From the NCBI RefSeq assembly GCF_015207735.1, contig NZ_JADEWG010000068.1, positions 1-35,043 of the forward strand: 35,043 nt of DNA. The letters run 5' to 3'. Shown one piece after another: positions 6,305-14,595 of the stretch. Position numbers and translations under genes: made by a program. This DNA comes from [Phormidium] sp. LEGE 05292 (GTDB taxonomy: Bacteria > Cyanobacteriota > Cyanobacteriia > Cyanobacteriales > Aerosakkonemataceae). The notes under the pieces were generated by a model that was not told where the DNA came from, did no database searches, and saw only the letters and a program-made list of their open reading frames with translations. Numbering within the stretch: position 1 is the first letter of the stretch; every line of letters begins with the position of its first letter.

Positions 6305-8653
6305 TTAATGTTTTTCCCTTCTGCCTTCTGCCATAGCACTTTTCTTAGAAGTTTTCCGTAAATCTTGTAATCTCCTTCTCAGACGTTTTAAATTGGGATT
6401 TTCTCCACCATAACGCCAGCTAATGTAGGCTTGAGAAATTTCTGCGATCGCTTCTGCACGTTCAGGCGGACAATGTTGGCTTACCACATTTACATATTCT
6501 AAAGGTGTTTGTGCCGGATGTTTCCGTAAACCTTTTTCCTTCAACCACTTGAGCATTTGCTGATAAATACTTTCCATTGGTGGCAATTTCTTCAACCATA
6601 AATGATAGCGCCACCTTAGCCAACCTTGCCAAGCTAACCAAGCTAAAAAGGCTAAACCAATGGTTAAAATTAATCCCAAAAATAACCCAGTCCAACCTTT
6701 AGCAAATAAACCAAAAAACCAGGCAATTGCAGTAAATAAAGCCGCAGCGATCGCCCCAAATACAGTATTTAAAAACCCTGTAACTGGCGAAGGTAGCCAA
6801 CCAGCAATCCATTTCCAGAATCTCTCAATTAAAGTAAAAGTTTGATTTTCATCAACTGAGGGAGGAATTAAGGGATGTCCAGGTATTGGATCGAAAGCAA
6901 ACCAACCATAATTCGGGAAATATACCTCAGTTAGCAAATGAGCATCCGTATTTTTCACAATATATAAACCTGTGAAATAATTGAAAGTTCCTGGCGAAAA
7001 ACCTGCGGCTACTCTCGCTGGAATACCAATTGAACGCAACATTATGGTATAAACTGTGGTAAAGTGGTCGGCATAACCCCCGGTAATTTTTTTATTAGCT
7101 GGACTGTTTTTGTAACCAAACAAAAATGCTTCTACTAAGTCTTCATTTTCCTGCAAAAATGGAGGTAATCCTTCAATTTTGTAGTTCGGATTTTGTTTGA
7201 GATATTGAGCTAAATAAAGCGCCTTTTCGTAAACGGAAGTAATTTCTCTGTTAGATTTAGACACCTTATTTGGGTTAGCTAAAATCTCTTCAGTGCGTTT
7301 TCTTACCTTTTCTTTAATTGCTTCAGGAACTTGGAGATAATATTGTTTGACTTTTTCGCGATAATCAGTAGAAGCTTTACTTAAAGCGCGACGATCGCGC
7401 AGTGGAACATCTGAAATTACTGTATAAGTCAAACCTTCATTCAATCCTACAGGCGATCGCAAACTTCTTTCTGGATCTAATGCTATTTGTGGCGTGGGAA
7501 AGTACAGCTGTCTCGGTTGTGAAAGCGCCGGAATAATATTTGGCATTTCTGACACCACCGTATAAGTTTGGATGACTTCCTGAGTCTGACTTAAAGTGGG
7601 AAAATTAGCTAAAATAAATTGATAAGACCAACTGGGACGCTCGATAGTTTGAGTTTGTTGATTGCGGGATACTTCCCAACCTTGTCCCGTGTATTTATCA
7701 AAAGCCATGACTCGCCAAAAACCTTCCGCTTGCGATCGCACCCGCATTAAAGTTTTCGGCTTCATTATGCCACGTAAGTTTTGATTAATTACAGTATTAA
7801 ACCCATAATAAAAAGTATCATCTAACTCACCCGCACCTTTTTCTGGGTTTTTTCCCACACCTGAACCTTTTCCTTCTCCAGAATTCTTTCCTCGGTTATA
7901 AGCTGGGTTATTAATATTACTAGGATCAAAATTTCCGGTTAACTCAATTGGCGCACTTACCGGAAAAGTCCGCAACTGATAACCAGGAACTCGCGGGAGA
8001 AAAGCGAAAATAGTTAAACCTAAACCAACAACAACTAATAACAATAAACTTAACCGTTTAACCGAAAAAGGCAAAACAATTTTTTCTTTTTTTCTTCTAC
8101 TTATAGATGTTGGCTTTAAACCTAATCTGGCGCGATAGTCTAGAACTAATACTGGTAAAGCGATCGCCAAAAACAACAACAACAAAGGCGCAAAAGTCAT
8201 CGTCTGACTCAGAGTAGCAGCTACCCCCAATAAAATCAGACCAATCACCATCGAATAACCTAAATCCTTACGCCTTGGCAGATCAAAACTGTGTAAAACT
8301 TGCAATTGAATTAACAGTTCACCCAGAATTAATCGGGTATCATTCAAAGAATCGCGGAGATTCCATAAAAAAGAAGCTAACGCCAACAACATTCCGATCG
8401 CAATACAAAACTTCACCGGAATGTTACTATTTCTGCGACGATACCAACTCCAACTAGCGCCCACTATACTAGCAGGAACAGCCCACAAACTAATACTAGT
8501 CTCAGCCGCCACATCAGTAGCAATAATTCCTACCACTACCAACAATTGCACCAAAATTCTTAACCAGATCGAGTCCTCAACCTCTTCATGCGGTTGTGCT
8601 TGCAGCCTTTGTCGAAATTGGCTGAAAAAAGGACTATTTTGCAGTTGTTGCAT
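6305..8653 (-). CDS. TgpA-family transglutaminase-like membrane protein, catalytic Cys replaced
   Basis: A 782-residue membrane protein of the TgpA/DUF3488 type. The N-terminal third holds about six membrane helices, then a large extracytoplasmic region ends in a transglutaminase-like core, followed by one or two more helices (about residues 625-678) and a DUF4129-like cytoplasmic tail. In the core the His (H572) in TDAHLLTEVYFP and the Asp (D588) in FAFDPIPG fit the catalytic triad, but the position of the nucleophilic Cys is Ala (A528, GGYADHF instead of a GxCxxF-type motif). The protein may therefore be non-catalytic or use another residue. The ATG at 8651-8653 is chosen: an upstream start at 8734 would translate an octamer tandem repeat. 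The last residues are encoded by a low-complexity GGCAGAAGG repeat. Confidence 0.8.
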   Translation of the reverse strand: MQQLQNSPFFSQFRQRLQAQPHEEVEDSIWLRILVQLLVVVGIIATDVAAETSISLWAVPASIVGASWSWYRRRNSNIPVKFCIAIGMLLALASFLWNLRDSLNDTRLILGELLIQLQVLHSFDLPRRKDLGYSMVIGLILLGVAATLSQTMTFAPLLLLFLAIALPVLVLDYRARLGLKPTSISRRKKEKIVLPFSVKRLSLLLLVVVGLGLTIFAFLPRVPGYQLRTFPVSAPIELTGNFDPSNINNPAYNRGKNSGEGKGSGVGKNPEKGAGELDDTFYYGFNTVINQNLRGIMKPKTLMRVRSQAEGFWRVMAFDKYTGQGWEVSRNQQTQTIERPSWSYQFILANFPTLSQTQEVIQTYTVVSEMPNIIPALSQPRQLYFPTPQIALDPERSLRSPVGLNEGLTYTVISDVPLRDRRALSKASTDYREKVKQYYLQVPEAIKEKVRKRTEEILANPNKVSKSNREITSVYEKALYLAQYLKQNPNYKIEGLPPFLQENEDLVEAFLFGYKNSPANKKITGGYADHFTTVYTIMLRSIGIPARVAAGFSPGTFNYFTGLYIVKNTDAHLLTEVYFPNYGWFAFDPIPGHPLIPPSVDENQTFTLIERFWKWIAGWLPSPVTGFLNTVFGAIAAALFTAIAWFFGLFAKGWTGLFLGLILTIGLAFLAWLAWQGWLRWRYHLWLKKLPPMESIYQQMLKWLKEKGLRKHPAQTPLEYVNVVSQHCPPERAEAIAEISQAYISWRYGGENPNLKRLRRRLQDLRKTSKKSAMAEGRREKH

Positions 8654-8706
8654 CGCCAACCCACCAATTTTATATAGTTTATCTTTAAGTTTGCTACAGA
8701 TGACTG

Positions 8707-8738
8707 ACAAGGGGACAAGGGGACAAGGGGACAAGGGG
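8707..8738. repeat. tandem octamer repeat ACAAGGGG x4
   Basis: Four perfect copies of ACAAGGGG in the spacer between the TgpA-like gene and the PatU-like gene. Repeats of this kind are abundant in cyanobacterial spacers; no function is known. Confidence 0.9.
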
Positions 8739-8812
8739 ATTGATGTGTAGCAAAATACTTAAAGATATGGATATTAGATTAGGAATAAGTTCCAATCTTA
8801 GCTCTAAAATAG

Positions 8813-9844
8813 CTAGATTGTCGGGCAAATAGCAAAAATTAACGAATTATTAGCTAATGGGTGGAACTGAACTTCTAGAGGGTAACTTTGGTTAGGCGCT
8901 AAATCAAACAATTCCACACTCAAATAACCTGGATCTGGACGTTCAGTTTGAGCATAAGCTTGACCTCCCTGTAACTTTAAAATTCCACCACAGGGAAACA
9001 AACATTGAATCCGCATTGATTTGATTAACTCGGCTTCCAACTTATATTCTGCTTGCAGAGTCAATATCCCCAACTCACATAGCCATTCTCTTTCCACTAA
9101 ATTATTAGTTGGTGATAAAGCCAAAGTCAGAAAGCCAAAAATTTGTTTAGCCGCTAGTAGCAATAACACCATGCGTTCATTTTCTTTAGCCGCTTCGTAA
9201 GTCAGGGGAAACTGAGATTTAACCAAAGAAAAGTCTACTTGCGCTAAATTTTGGGAAAAATTTAAGATTTTGTCAGCAAACTTCTTTAATACTTGGGAGT
9301 GACTGGGGAATAACGCTTCTACAACACGGACTATTTTAGCTTCCTCAGCGATCGAAGATTGTAATACCGACTGCGATCGATTAAATAATTTCAATAAAAT
9401 TTCTTGGGGAATAGACACAGGTAAACGAATTTTTTCCACTTGAGTCAGCCACAAATTTTCCCCCACAGCGGCTACAGGTAAAGCAACCTCTTCAGCTTCA
9501 TATTGCCAATCCTCCTTTTCCCAAGGAAACAGCGGCGGATTATTTTCTAACTCTAATTGAATCCGGCGTTTAATCAGTGCTTGGAAACGATCGCGTACCG
9601 CCGGAATATCTCCCACTTCCGTTGGTTGAGGCGATGCTTCAGAAAAATCCCAATCTGTAGTAGTGTCCAATCCTTGTGACTCCAGAAAGTCTAAATCATC
9701 TAACTCCCAATTTTCTATATCACAATCCAGGTCATTTGCGCTCAAAATAGAAATTTCCTTATCTTTAGCAGATAAGGTGGATCGATCGCTCTGAAGTAAC
9801 CAAGCGAAAAAATGTTCAGGGAAAGTTTCAATGTCTCTGTTCAT
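8813..9844 (-). CDS. patU: PatU-like heterocyst-pattern protein
   Basis: A 343-residue soluble protein with an acidic N-terminal region (about 25-85), a short Pro/Trp motif (NPPLFPWEKE, near 101-110 from this start) and a helical and beta-rich C-terminal part ending in LIFAICPTI. The order hetZ then patU with a 32-base gap to this start is the known arrangement in filamentous cyanobacteria; in Nostoc/Anabaena PCC 7120 the gene is split into patU5 and patU3, whereas here it looks like one unsplit gene. PatU influences heterocyst spacing there; its biochemical role is unknown. The ATG at 9842-9844 is chosen over a GTG at 9856 because an AGG element lies 11 bases before it. Assignment rests on recalled sequence similarity and gene order. 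Confidence 0.65.
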   Translation of the reverse strand: MNRDIETFPEHFFAWLLQSDRSTLSAKDKEISILSANDLDCDIENWELDDLDFLESQGLDTTTDWDFSEASPQPTEVGDIPAVRDRFQALIKRRIQLELENNPPLFPWEKEDWQYEAEEVALPVAAVGENLWLTQVEKIRLPVSIPQEILLKLFNRSQSVLQSSIAEEAKIVRVVEALFPSHSQVLKKFADKILNFSQNLAQVDFSLVKSQFPLTYEAAKENERMVLLLLAAKQIFGFLTLALSPTNNLVEREWLCELGILTLQAEYKLEAELIKSMRIQCLFPCGGILKLQGGQAYAQTERPDPGYLSVELFDLAPNQSYPLEVQFHPLANNSLIFAICPTI

Positions 9845-9876
9845 CGGTCGATGCACCTGATCCGGACAGGAAAGCG

Positions 9877-11016
9877 TTAAGGTAAAAAGTTACGTATATC
9901 CCAAGCTTGTTCTAAAAGCTTAAACCACTGCTTCTGAGTATGGCTAACAGTCCAACCAAGACTCTGTGCAACCTCTAGATCGGGCAATTTCTGCCGCTTT
10001 AACTGGAGTAAAGTCTGCTGCTCAGAATCTAGTCTGGCGAGAAAAGTTTGCCATTGCTGCGGCGTTAAGCCAAGATTTTTATCGATCTCAGCTTCTAACC
10101 ACTCATGTACTAACTCCCACCGATGCAACAGCGCAAAACGAATCAAATGATACTTAAAGCGTTGCTGCAAATAATCCCTTTGACGGGGCGTTAGGTTCAT
10201 GATACTTTCTATTTCTTTAGTATTGCTATCGTTAAGACGAAGCACAAAGTACTGAACGCAGTCGTGCTGTTGATGTTCCTCTAAATAGTTGATTAATTCA
10301 TTAATTACGGACTGGCGCAGCTGATTTTGCTGATTTATCCCTTGTTCCTGTATTAACATCATTTCCCCCACCTGCCGCAACAAAACTTCGTCCATATTAT
10401 GAGGTGTGGATTCTACACTGCCATTATCAGCTACCTGTTCCATATCAATCAGTGTTTCTGGCGGTTGTTGTTGGACAAAAGCTTGCGCCCGCAAAATAAT
10501 TAACTGTTGACGGCTTCTGTTACTAATGGGAATACGGCGTTTAGCGTAACGTTCTGTAAAGCTCAGGAACTCTGCTAACTCCAAAAGTGTCCTTGGTGTA
10601 TAGGTAGGGCTAATGGGAGCAGCTTCACAGTTTGCTCCTTCCCGACGAAAGGCAGTTAAAGCCTCGACATAAAATCCCTGCAAAAAATCTTCGATCAAAG
10701 TCAAGCGTCTTTGATACGCCGAAGATGTCCGCGAAGGCGCGATGTAGCGATAAACAATAGCACTCAACGTACTATGTAAGTCCAACCTGGCTGTAGTTGC
10801 CCTGAGATAGTAGTAGTGGAGACATTGCTGTAAGCGATGACGAGCTAATTTAACCGCCCAAACTTCCTCATCGCCCAAAGTTTGGATACGCTGACTTTGT
10901 TCGCAAATCCGCATCACTTCTGTAGCTAGACGTGCTGCTACTTCACGGCAATTTTGCTCGGAAGCACGGGTAGATCGTCTAAGTTCGTTGAATATTAGTT
11001 CAAATATAGCCTCCAC
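9877..11016 (-). CDS. hetZ: HetZ, heterocyst differentiation protein
   Basis: A 379-residue soluble, helical protein that I recognise as HetZ from its start (EAIFELIFNELRRST), the block LHSTLSAIVYRYI and the C-terminal blocks LTPRQRDYLQQRFKYHLIRFALLHRWELVHEWLEA (given here only as a landmark across residues 275-310) and QKQWFKLLEQAWDIRNFL. HetZ is needed for early heterocyst differentiation in Anabaena, where it is regulated by HetR, but homologs are widespread in filamentous species that do not form heterocysts. The C-terminal part resembles sigma-like helix-turn-helix regions. The start is a GTG, supported by GAGGAG 12 bases upstream and by family length; no ATG lies in frame upstream. No HetR-type palindrome was seen in front. 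It is followed by the PatU-like gene. Confidence 0.85.
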   Translation of the reverse strand: MEAIFELIFNELRRSTRASEQNCREVAARLATEVMRICEQSQRIQTLGDEEVWAVKLARHRLQQCLHYYYLRATTARLDLHSTLSAIVYRYIAPSRTSSAYQRRLTLIEDFLQGFYVEALTAFRREGANCEAAPISPTYTPRTLLELAEFLSFTERYAKRRIPISNRSRQQLIILRAQAFVQQQPPETLIDMEQVADNGSVESTPHNMDEVLLRQVGEMMLIQEQGINQQNQLRQSVINELINYLEEHQQHDCVQYFVLRLNDSNTKEIESIMNLTPRQRDYLQQRFKYHLIRFALLHRWELVHEWLEAEIDKNLGLTPQQWQTFLARLDSEQQTLLQLKRQKLPDLEVAQSLGWTVSHTQKQWFKLLEQAWDIRNFLP

Positions 11017-11140
11017 GCCCGCAGATTTCTCCTCGGCTAGTTTTTCCAGGGGTTCCGCGATCGCTCTTTTTGAACTACTTTAACTGTCACTGGTGAGGTA
11101 AATCGCTAGACTCGAAAGTAGATTACCAGAGCTTTGTTTT

Positions 11141-11626
11141 ATGGATTTAGATCAACAGATTCAGGTTTTGATTGATAATGCACCAAGCGACGGGCATTTA
11201 CCCCAGGCGATGCGAGCGATCGCACCAGCACTTAAGCTCGTGGCAAGTCAGTTGGAACATCCCCAGTACTACGTTCTCCAAACATTGGATGATGCCTGGG
11301 TACTCACAACTGTAACCAATCCTGAACAGCCTCAAGAAACAAAGCACATCCTTTATGCTTTTTCGACTCTCCAAGATATCACCGCCCAAACGGGTACCTT
11401 AAAAGATCCCGATGTTATGGCGATTCCGGTTCCTGTCACCCATATTCTGTTCCAAATGGTAGGTATGGATACTGTTGATAGCACGATCTTTTTTGAAACC
11501 CCTGGTAATCTTTCCGAAGGAATCCAACTGCGTCGGGAAGATTTACAAAATTTGGTGCAATCTTACCTAGAACAAGAATTTCCTCCCCAGTCTTCACCAG
11601 GGAGCATCCCACCCAATATCGCTTAG
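11141..11626 (+). CDS. conserved hypothetical cyanobacterial protein
   Basis: A 161-residue soluble protein that I cannot assign. It has no signal peptide and no membrane segment. The middle has alternating beta-strand patterns (YYVLQTLDDAWVLTTV, about 54-69) and a hydrophobic block (IPVPVTHILFQMVGMDTVDSTIFFE) typical of a small alpha/beta domain; the end is Pro- and Ser-rich. It is transcribed away from hetZ across a 124-base spacer, so the two could share a control region (inference). The start is ATG at 11141. Confidence 0.65.
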   Translation: MDLDQQIQVLIDNAPSDGHLPQAMRAIAPALKLVASQLEHPQYYVLQTLDDAWVLTTVTNPEQPQETKHILYAFSTLQDITAQTGTLKDPDVMAIPVPVTHILFQMVGMDTVDSTIFFETPGNLSEGIQLRREDLQNLVQSYLEQEFPPQSSPGSIPPNIA

Positions 11627-11717
11627 AATCTGGCTCTCTCGTACTTCTGGTTTTGGGGACTAGGGCGTATTTTCAAACTAATTGTTGAGCATCTTAACGT
11701 TTGAGATCCCCCATTAT

Positions 11718-11734
11718 CCCCCTTAAAAAGGGGG
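11718..11734. repeat. CCCCCTT-AAA-AAGGGGG hairpin repeat
   Basis: A perfect 7-base-pair stem with a 3-base loop, part of the common cyanobacterial dispersed sequence with the core CCCCCTTAAAAAGGGGG. It lies 92 bases past the stop of the hypothetical gene ending at 11626. It is not followed by a T-run, so a terminator role is doubtful. The rest of the 11627-11846 spacer shows nothing clear. Confidence 0.6.
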
Positions 11735-11846
11735 ACTTTGAGCAGTTACAATAGATGCTTTATTGAGTTTTTAACTGACTTATTTTAGAAGTCATCGACT
11801 TCTCATCGATTGACAATTAGTACAACTTATGACTAATGACCAAAAG

Positions 11847-11880
11847 TAAAAACCGCGCTCATCTTAATAAAGAGCGCGGT
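11847..11880 (-). terminator. intrinsic terminator of sds
   Basis: A perfect 9-base-pair GC-rich stem, ACCGCGCTC (11852-11860) with GAGCGCGGT (11872-11880), followed on the minus strand by TTTTT-ACTTTT. It lies 18 bases past the sds stop codon. Confidence 0.85.
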
Positions 11881-11898
11881 AGTTTATATCTAAATCTC

Positions 11899-12909
11899 TT
11901 AGTAAAGACGACTCAAAACATAATCCGCCATATTAATTAAAGCTTGACGAGATTCTGACGCTGGTAAATCTGCTAAATACTCCACCGCAGTACGAGCATT
12001 TTGAGTAGCTAATTCCCTTGCGCTCTCAATACCCTTTGCTTCATTAATCAGTTGTAATGCCTGTTCTAAATCTTCTTCTTGGGAGAATTCGCGATCGATC
12101 AAAACTTCCAAAAAAGGTTTTTCTTTAAGAGCAAACAGCGTTGGCGCAGTTAAATTGCCACTTCTTAAATCGGAAAGCGACGGTTTACCTAAAACGTCCG
12201 TAGAACCCGTAAAATCCAAGATATCATCGACAATCTGGAAAGCTAGGCCAAGATGACGACCATAGTAATACAAATTCTGAGCCATTTCGGTACTCACATC
12301 GCTGAGTACCCCAGCAGCTTTAGCACTATTAGCAATCAACGAGGCAGTTTTATAGTAGCTCTTTTGTAGGTAAGCCTCGATCGACAAACTCGCATCAAAG
12401 CGATTTAAACCTTGCTGAATTTCACCCGCTGCCAAATCCATAATCACTTCAGACAGGAGTTTGACAACCTCTAGATTATCTAGATTAGCAAGATACCAGG
12501 AAGATTGTGCGAATAGAAAATCTCCAGCTAGTACCGCAATTCTATTACCGAATAAGCTATGTACTGTCGGTACACCTCGACGCACGGAAGATTCATCCAC
12601 TACATCATCATGCACCAAACTAGCTGTATGAATCATTTCCGTAATCTCAGCTAGTCGTCGATGTCGAGGGGTAATGTCCCGTTCTAGCATAGTAGCTCGC
12701 GAAATCAACAGGACGATCGCTGGTCTAAGTCGTTTTCCTCCTGCTCCAAACAGATGTTCCGCTGCGGCAGACAAGATAGGGTGACGATTACCAACTAGCT
12801 GCTTTAAATTCTCCGACAGCAAACGCAGGTCTGCTTCTACAGGCGAAAAGAGGGAGGTAGTTGAGGTCATGGATCTGCCAGTTCCGGCTTTATTTACGAA
12901 ATTTAACAT
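11899..12909 (-). CDS. sds: solanesyl diphosphate synthase (long-chain prenyl transferase)
   Basis: A 336-residue trans-prenyltransferase. It extends allylic diphosphates with isopentenyl diphosphate to make the long side chain of plastoquinone. The first aspartate-rich motif is HDDVVDE at 100-106, the second DDILDF at 228-233, and the GGKRLRP substrate site is at 57-63; all are intact. The bulky residues before the first motif fit a long-chain product, but chain length cannot be read exactly. The ATG at 12907-12909 has a GAGGG element at good spacing; the internal ATG at 12868-12870 (MTSTTSLFSPVE) matches the usual family start and is an alternative. It stands alone in the spacer-rich segment between hetZ and murI and ends in a clear terminator. 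Confidence 0.92.
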   Translation of the reverse strand: MLNFVNKAGTGRSMTSTTSLFSPVEADLRLLSENLKQLVGNRHPILSAAAEHLFGAGGKRLRPAIVLLISRATMLERDITPRHRRLAEITEMIHTASLVHDDVVDESSVRRGVPTVHSLFGNRIAVLAGDFLFAQSSWYLANLDNLEVVKLLSEVIMDLAAGEIQQGLNRFDASLSIEAYLQKSYYKTASLIANSAKAAGVLSDVSTEMAQNLYYYGRHLGLAFQIVDDILDFTGSTDVLGKPSLSDLRSGNLTAPTLFALKEKPFLEVLIDREFSQEEDLEQALQLINEAKGIESARELATQNARTAVEYLADLPASESRQALINMADYVLSRLY

Positions 12910-13174
12910 ATTCTGTCCCTCATTTTAAGCTAAGCACCCCACAGATGAAATCCCGTTTCCCATCCACTTCATCAATCTACCTACTACGTACCCACTACTC
13001 CCATTATCCCAGTGGATTTCCGTATTATTTCGCCAGCGTAGCTATATAACACATCGAAACTTAATTCACTTTCCCAAAATTGTATAAAATTTTTAAGCAT
13101 TTTTCCGATCAACCTTAAAAAGCTGGGAACCTTGTGATACGCTAGTTAATAAGGATTTCACTAAATTTGAATAA

Positions 13175-13480
13175 CACTCCCAGGAAACCAGCGACAGTTG
13201 GTTGCCCATAGTGATATGGAGTGACTCCTTTCATGAAAGATAGATGTAGCTACTGATTAGTAGTTGCTTGGACCGATTATTAAAATCGGGACTTGGTTTC
13301 TTAGAGTTTCTCTAAGAGTTTTAAGGTTAGGTATTTAACCCAACCTGCAACACCTTAGTGCTTATCTAGGGTCTCTATAAGCAAACAAACACACTAAGCG
13401 GGACTAATGCCGTTGCGTGACCTGTTTTGCTGACAGCTTTCCAGTGCTATTCCCGTAAGTACTAGCAAGCTGGAATTTTC
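13175..13480 (+). ncRNA. candidate structured RNA, chain of hairpins
   Basis: Local inverted repeats follow one another in this protein-free spacer: CACTCC/GGAGTG (13175/13218) enclosing AACCA/TGGTT; CTTTCATGAAAG (13228); CTACT/AGTAG (13250); CCGATT/AATCGG (13273); CTTAGAG/CTCTAAG (13300); AGGTT-GG/CC-AACCT (13324); CTTAGTG-CTTAT/ATAAG-CACTAAG (13354); and finally TTCCAG-GCTA/TAGC-CTGGAA (13439-13475) followed by TTTT. The last hairpin looks like a terminator for a plus-strand transcript. No known RNA family (tmRNA, RNase P RNA, SRP RNA, common riboswitches) was recognised. A TATAAA box at 13083-13088 could serve as a -10 element. It may be a free RNA or the leader of the small gene at 13529; the strand is not certain. 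Confidence 0.5.
13439..13480 (+). terminator. possible terminator at the end of the hairpin region
   Basis: TTCCAG and GCTA pair with TAGC and CTGGAA across a 13-base loop; TTTTC follows. The T-run is short, so termination may be partial, which would allow read-through into the small gene at 13529. Confidence 0.45.
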
Positions 13481-13528
13481 TATAACTATCAAATTAATCC
13501 CTTTGCTCTACCTACTAGTAAATTAATT

Positions 13529-13648
13529 ATGGTTTACCGCGATATGCCTCTGATGATTCCCTTTTTAGCCACAGGTTACTTGTTAGCGATTTATCTCCTC
13601 CTGATGATCGCCCAACGGTCTAGAGCTTGGAGAAGACCCCAAGGTTAA
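13529..13648 (+). CDS. 39-residue single-span membrane microprotein
   Basis: ATG at 13529 to TAA at 13646-13648. The protein has a short N-terminus, one hydrophobic helix (about residues 8-27, rich in Leu, Ile and Met) and a basic tail with several Arg ending in RRPQG, so the tail should face the cytoplasm. The size and layout match the small subunits of photosynthetic or respiratory complexes, but the sequence is not one I can name (not PsbX, PsbM, PetG, PetN or PsaM). It is flanked by a hairpin-rich region upstream and a strong inverted repeat overlapping its end, both consistent with a real transcription unit. Confidence 0.55.
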   Translation: MVYRDMPLMIPFLATGYLLAIYLLLMIAQRSRAWRRPQG

Positions 13649-13660
13649 GTCCAAGCTCTA
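13621..13660 (+). terminator. 10-base-pair inverted repeat over the end of the microprotein gene
   Basis: TAGAGCTTGG (13621-13630) pairs perfectly with CCAAGCTCTA (13651-13660) across a 20-base loop that contains the stop codon. An ACTTTT follows at 13667. The stem probably ends or protects the short mRNA; the same stem faces murI, which ends at 13682 on the other strand. Confidence 0.5.
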
Positions 13661-13681
13661 AAGAATACTTTTGACTATTAA

Positions 13682-14515
13682 CTACTCTCTTTCGAGAGAT
13701 TCTATCCTGGCTGGCTGTAAAGAGACAGCTGGCAACCATATCTGCTCCACAATAGGGGTACAACCTAGCCACTGCACCGACAATTGAGCGAAATGATGTG
13801 GATCGCCACTCACACAGAAGCGTGTCGGCTGCGGTGGACTAGTGTTTTTTAGCCCCAGTAAATCTAATTCTTGAGCAGCTGCTCTCACCACATATACTGC
13901 TGGATCGACTGTACGTACTGTCCGAGGCAAGATAGATTTTAGCACTGGTGCTAAATGGGGATAGTGAGTACAGCCATATATCAGAGTATCAATTTGTTGT
14001 TCCAGCAAGGGAGCTAAATATTCCTTGGCTACTTGGTAAGTATCTTGGGTATGAATCCGGTTTTGTTCAATCAACGGTACAAAAGCGGGACAGCCAACTT
14101 GCCAGACTTGAACTGTGGAGTCAATCTCATGTATGGCGCGACGGTAGGCATTGCTAGCAGCAGTAGCGGGGGTAGCAATTACACCAACTCTTCTTCCTTG
14201 TTGTACCGCTGCTCTAGCTCCCGGCAAAATCACTCCTAAAATCGGGAAATTGAATTCTGATCTTACAGTTTCCAATGCTAAAGCCGAGCTGGTATTACAG
14301 GCCATAATCACCATTTTGACGGACTGTTGCTGCATCCAGGTGAGAATTTCCCGAACAAAGGTTAAAATTTCGCTCATCCGACGATTGCCATAAGGTAATC
14401 TAGCCGTATCTCCAAAATACAGGATAGATTCAGATGGTAATTGACGATAAAGTTCTCTGAGAACAGTAAGACCACCCACACCACTGTCAAAAATCCCGAT
14501 TCTTTGAGAGGTCAT
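13682..14515 (-). CDS. murI: glutamate racemase
   Basis: A 277-residue enzyme that converts L-glutamate to D-glutamate for peptidoglycan stem peptides. The two catalytic cysteines are present: C73 in MACNTSSA and C182 in YGCTHYPHL. The N-terminal IGIFDSGVGGLTVL and FGDTARLPYG (33-43 region) are the usual substrate-site motifs. It lies 80 bases after amiC on the same strand, so the two wall genes are probably co-transcribed; a 14-base-pair hairpin of the GATTTTA family sits in the gap. Start ATG at 14513-14515, consistent with the family. Confidence 0.96.
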   Translation of the reverse strand: MTSQRIGIFDSGVGGLTVLRELYRQLPSESILYFGDTARLPYGNRRMSEILTFVREILTWMQQQSVKMVIMACNTSSALALETVRSEFNFPILGVILPGARAAVQQGRRVGVIATPATAASNAYRRAIHEIDSTVQVWQVGCPAFVPLIEQNRIHTQDTYQVAKEYLAPLLEQQIDTLIYGCTHYPHLAPVLKSILPRTVRTVDPAVYVVRAAAQELDLLGLKNTSPPQPTRFCVSGDPHHFAQLSVQWLGCTPIVEQIWLPAVSLQPARIESLERE

Positions 14516-14553
14516 TGATATACAAGTCCTTTGTAAATTGATTTTGAATTGTA

Positions 14554-14589
14554 GATTTTAGATTGTTAAGAGTCAAACAATCTAAAATC
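14554..14589. repeat. 14-base-pair perfect inverted repeat between amiC and murI
   Basis: GATTTTAGATTGTT at 14554-14567 pairs with AACAATCTAAAATC at 14576-14589 across an 8-base loop. The arm contains the GATTTTA heptamer that is tandemly repeated at 1373 and 24384. In the amiC-murI transcript it would fold into a stable hairpin that could cut expression of murI or protect the upstream mRNA end. Confidence 0.75.
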
Positions 14590-14595
14590 GAATGG

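Noticed and set aside
8654-8734. Longer N-terminus for the TgpA-like protein
   Set aside because: The extra codons read through the ACAAGGGG octamer repeat and have no family support; the ATG at 8653 is preferred.
11017-11140. HetR-binding palindrome in front of hetZ
   Set aside because: No match to the long GAGGGGTCTAACCCCTC-type HetR palindrome could be found in this spacer.
12861-13049. 62-codon plus-strand frame over the start of sds
   Set aside because: Overlaps the sds start and includes a low-complexity CTACTACCCACTAC-type spacer; no recognisable features.
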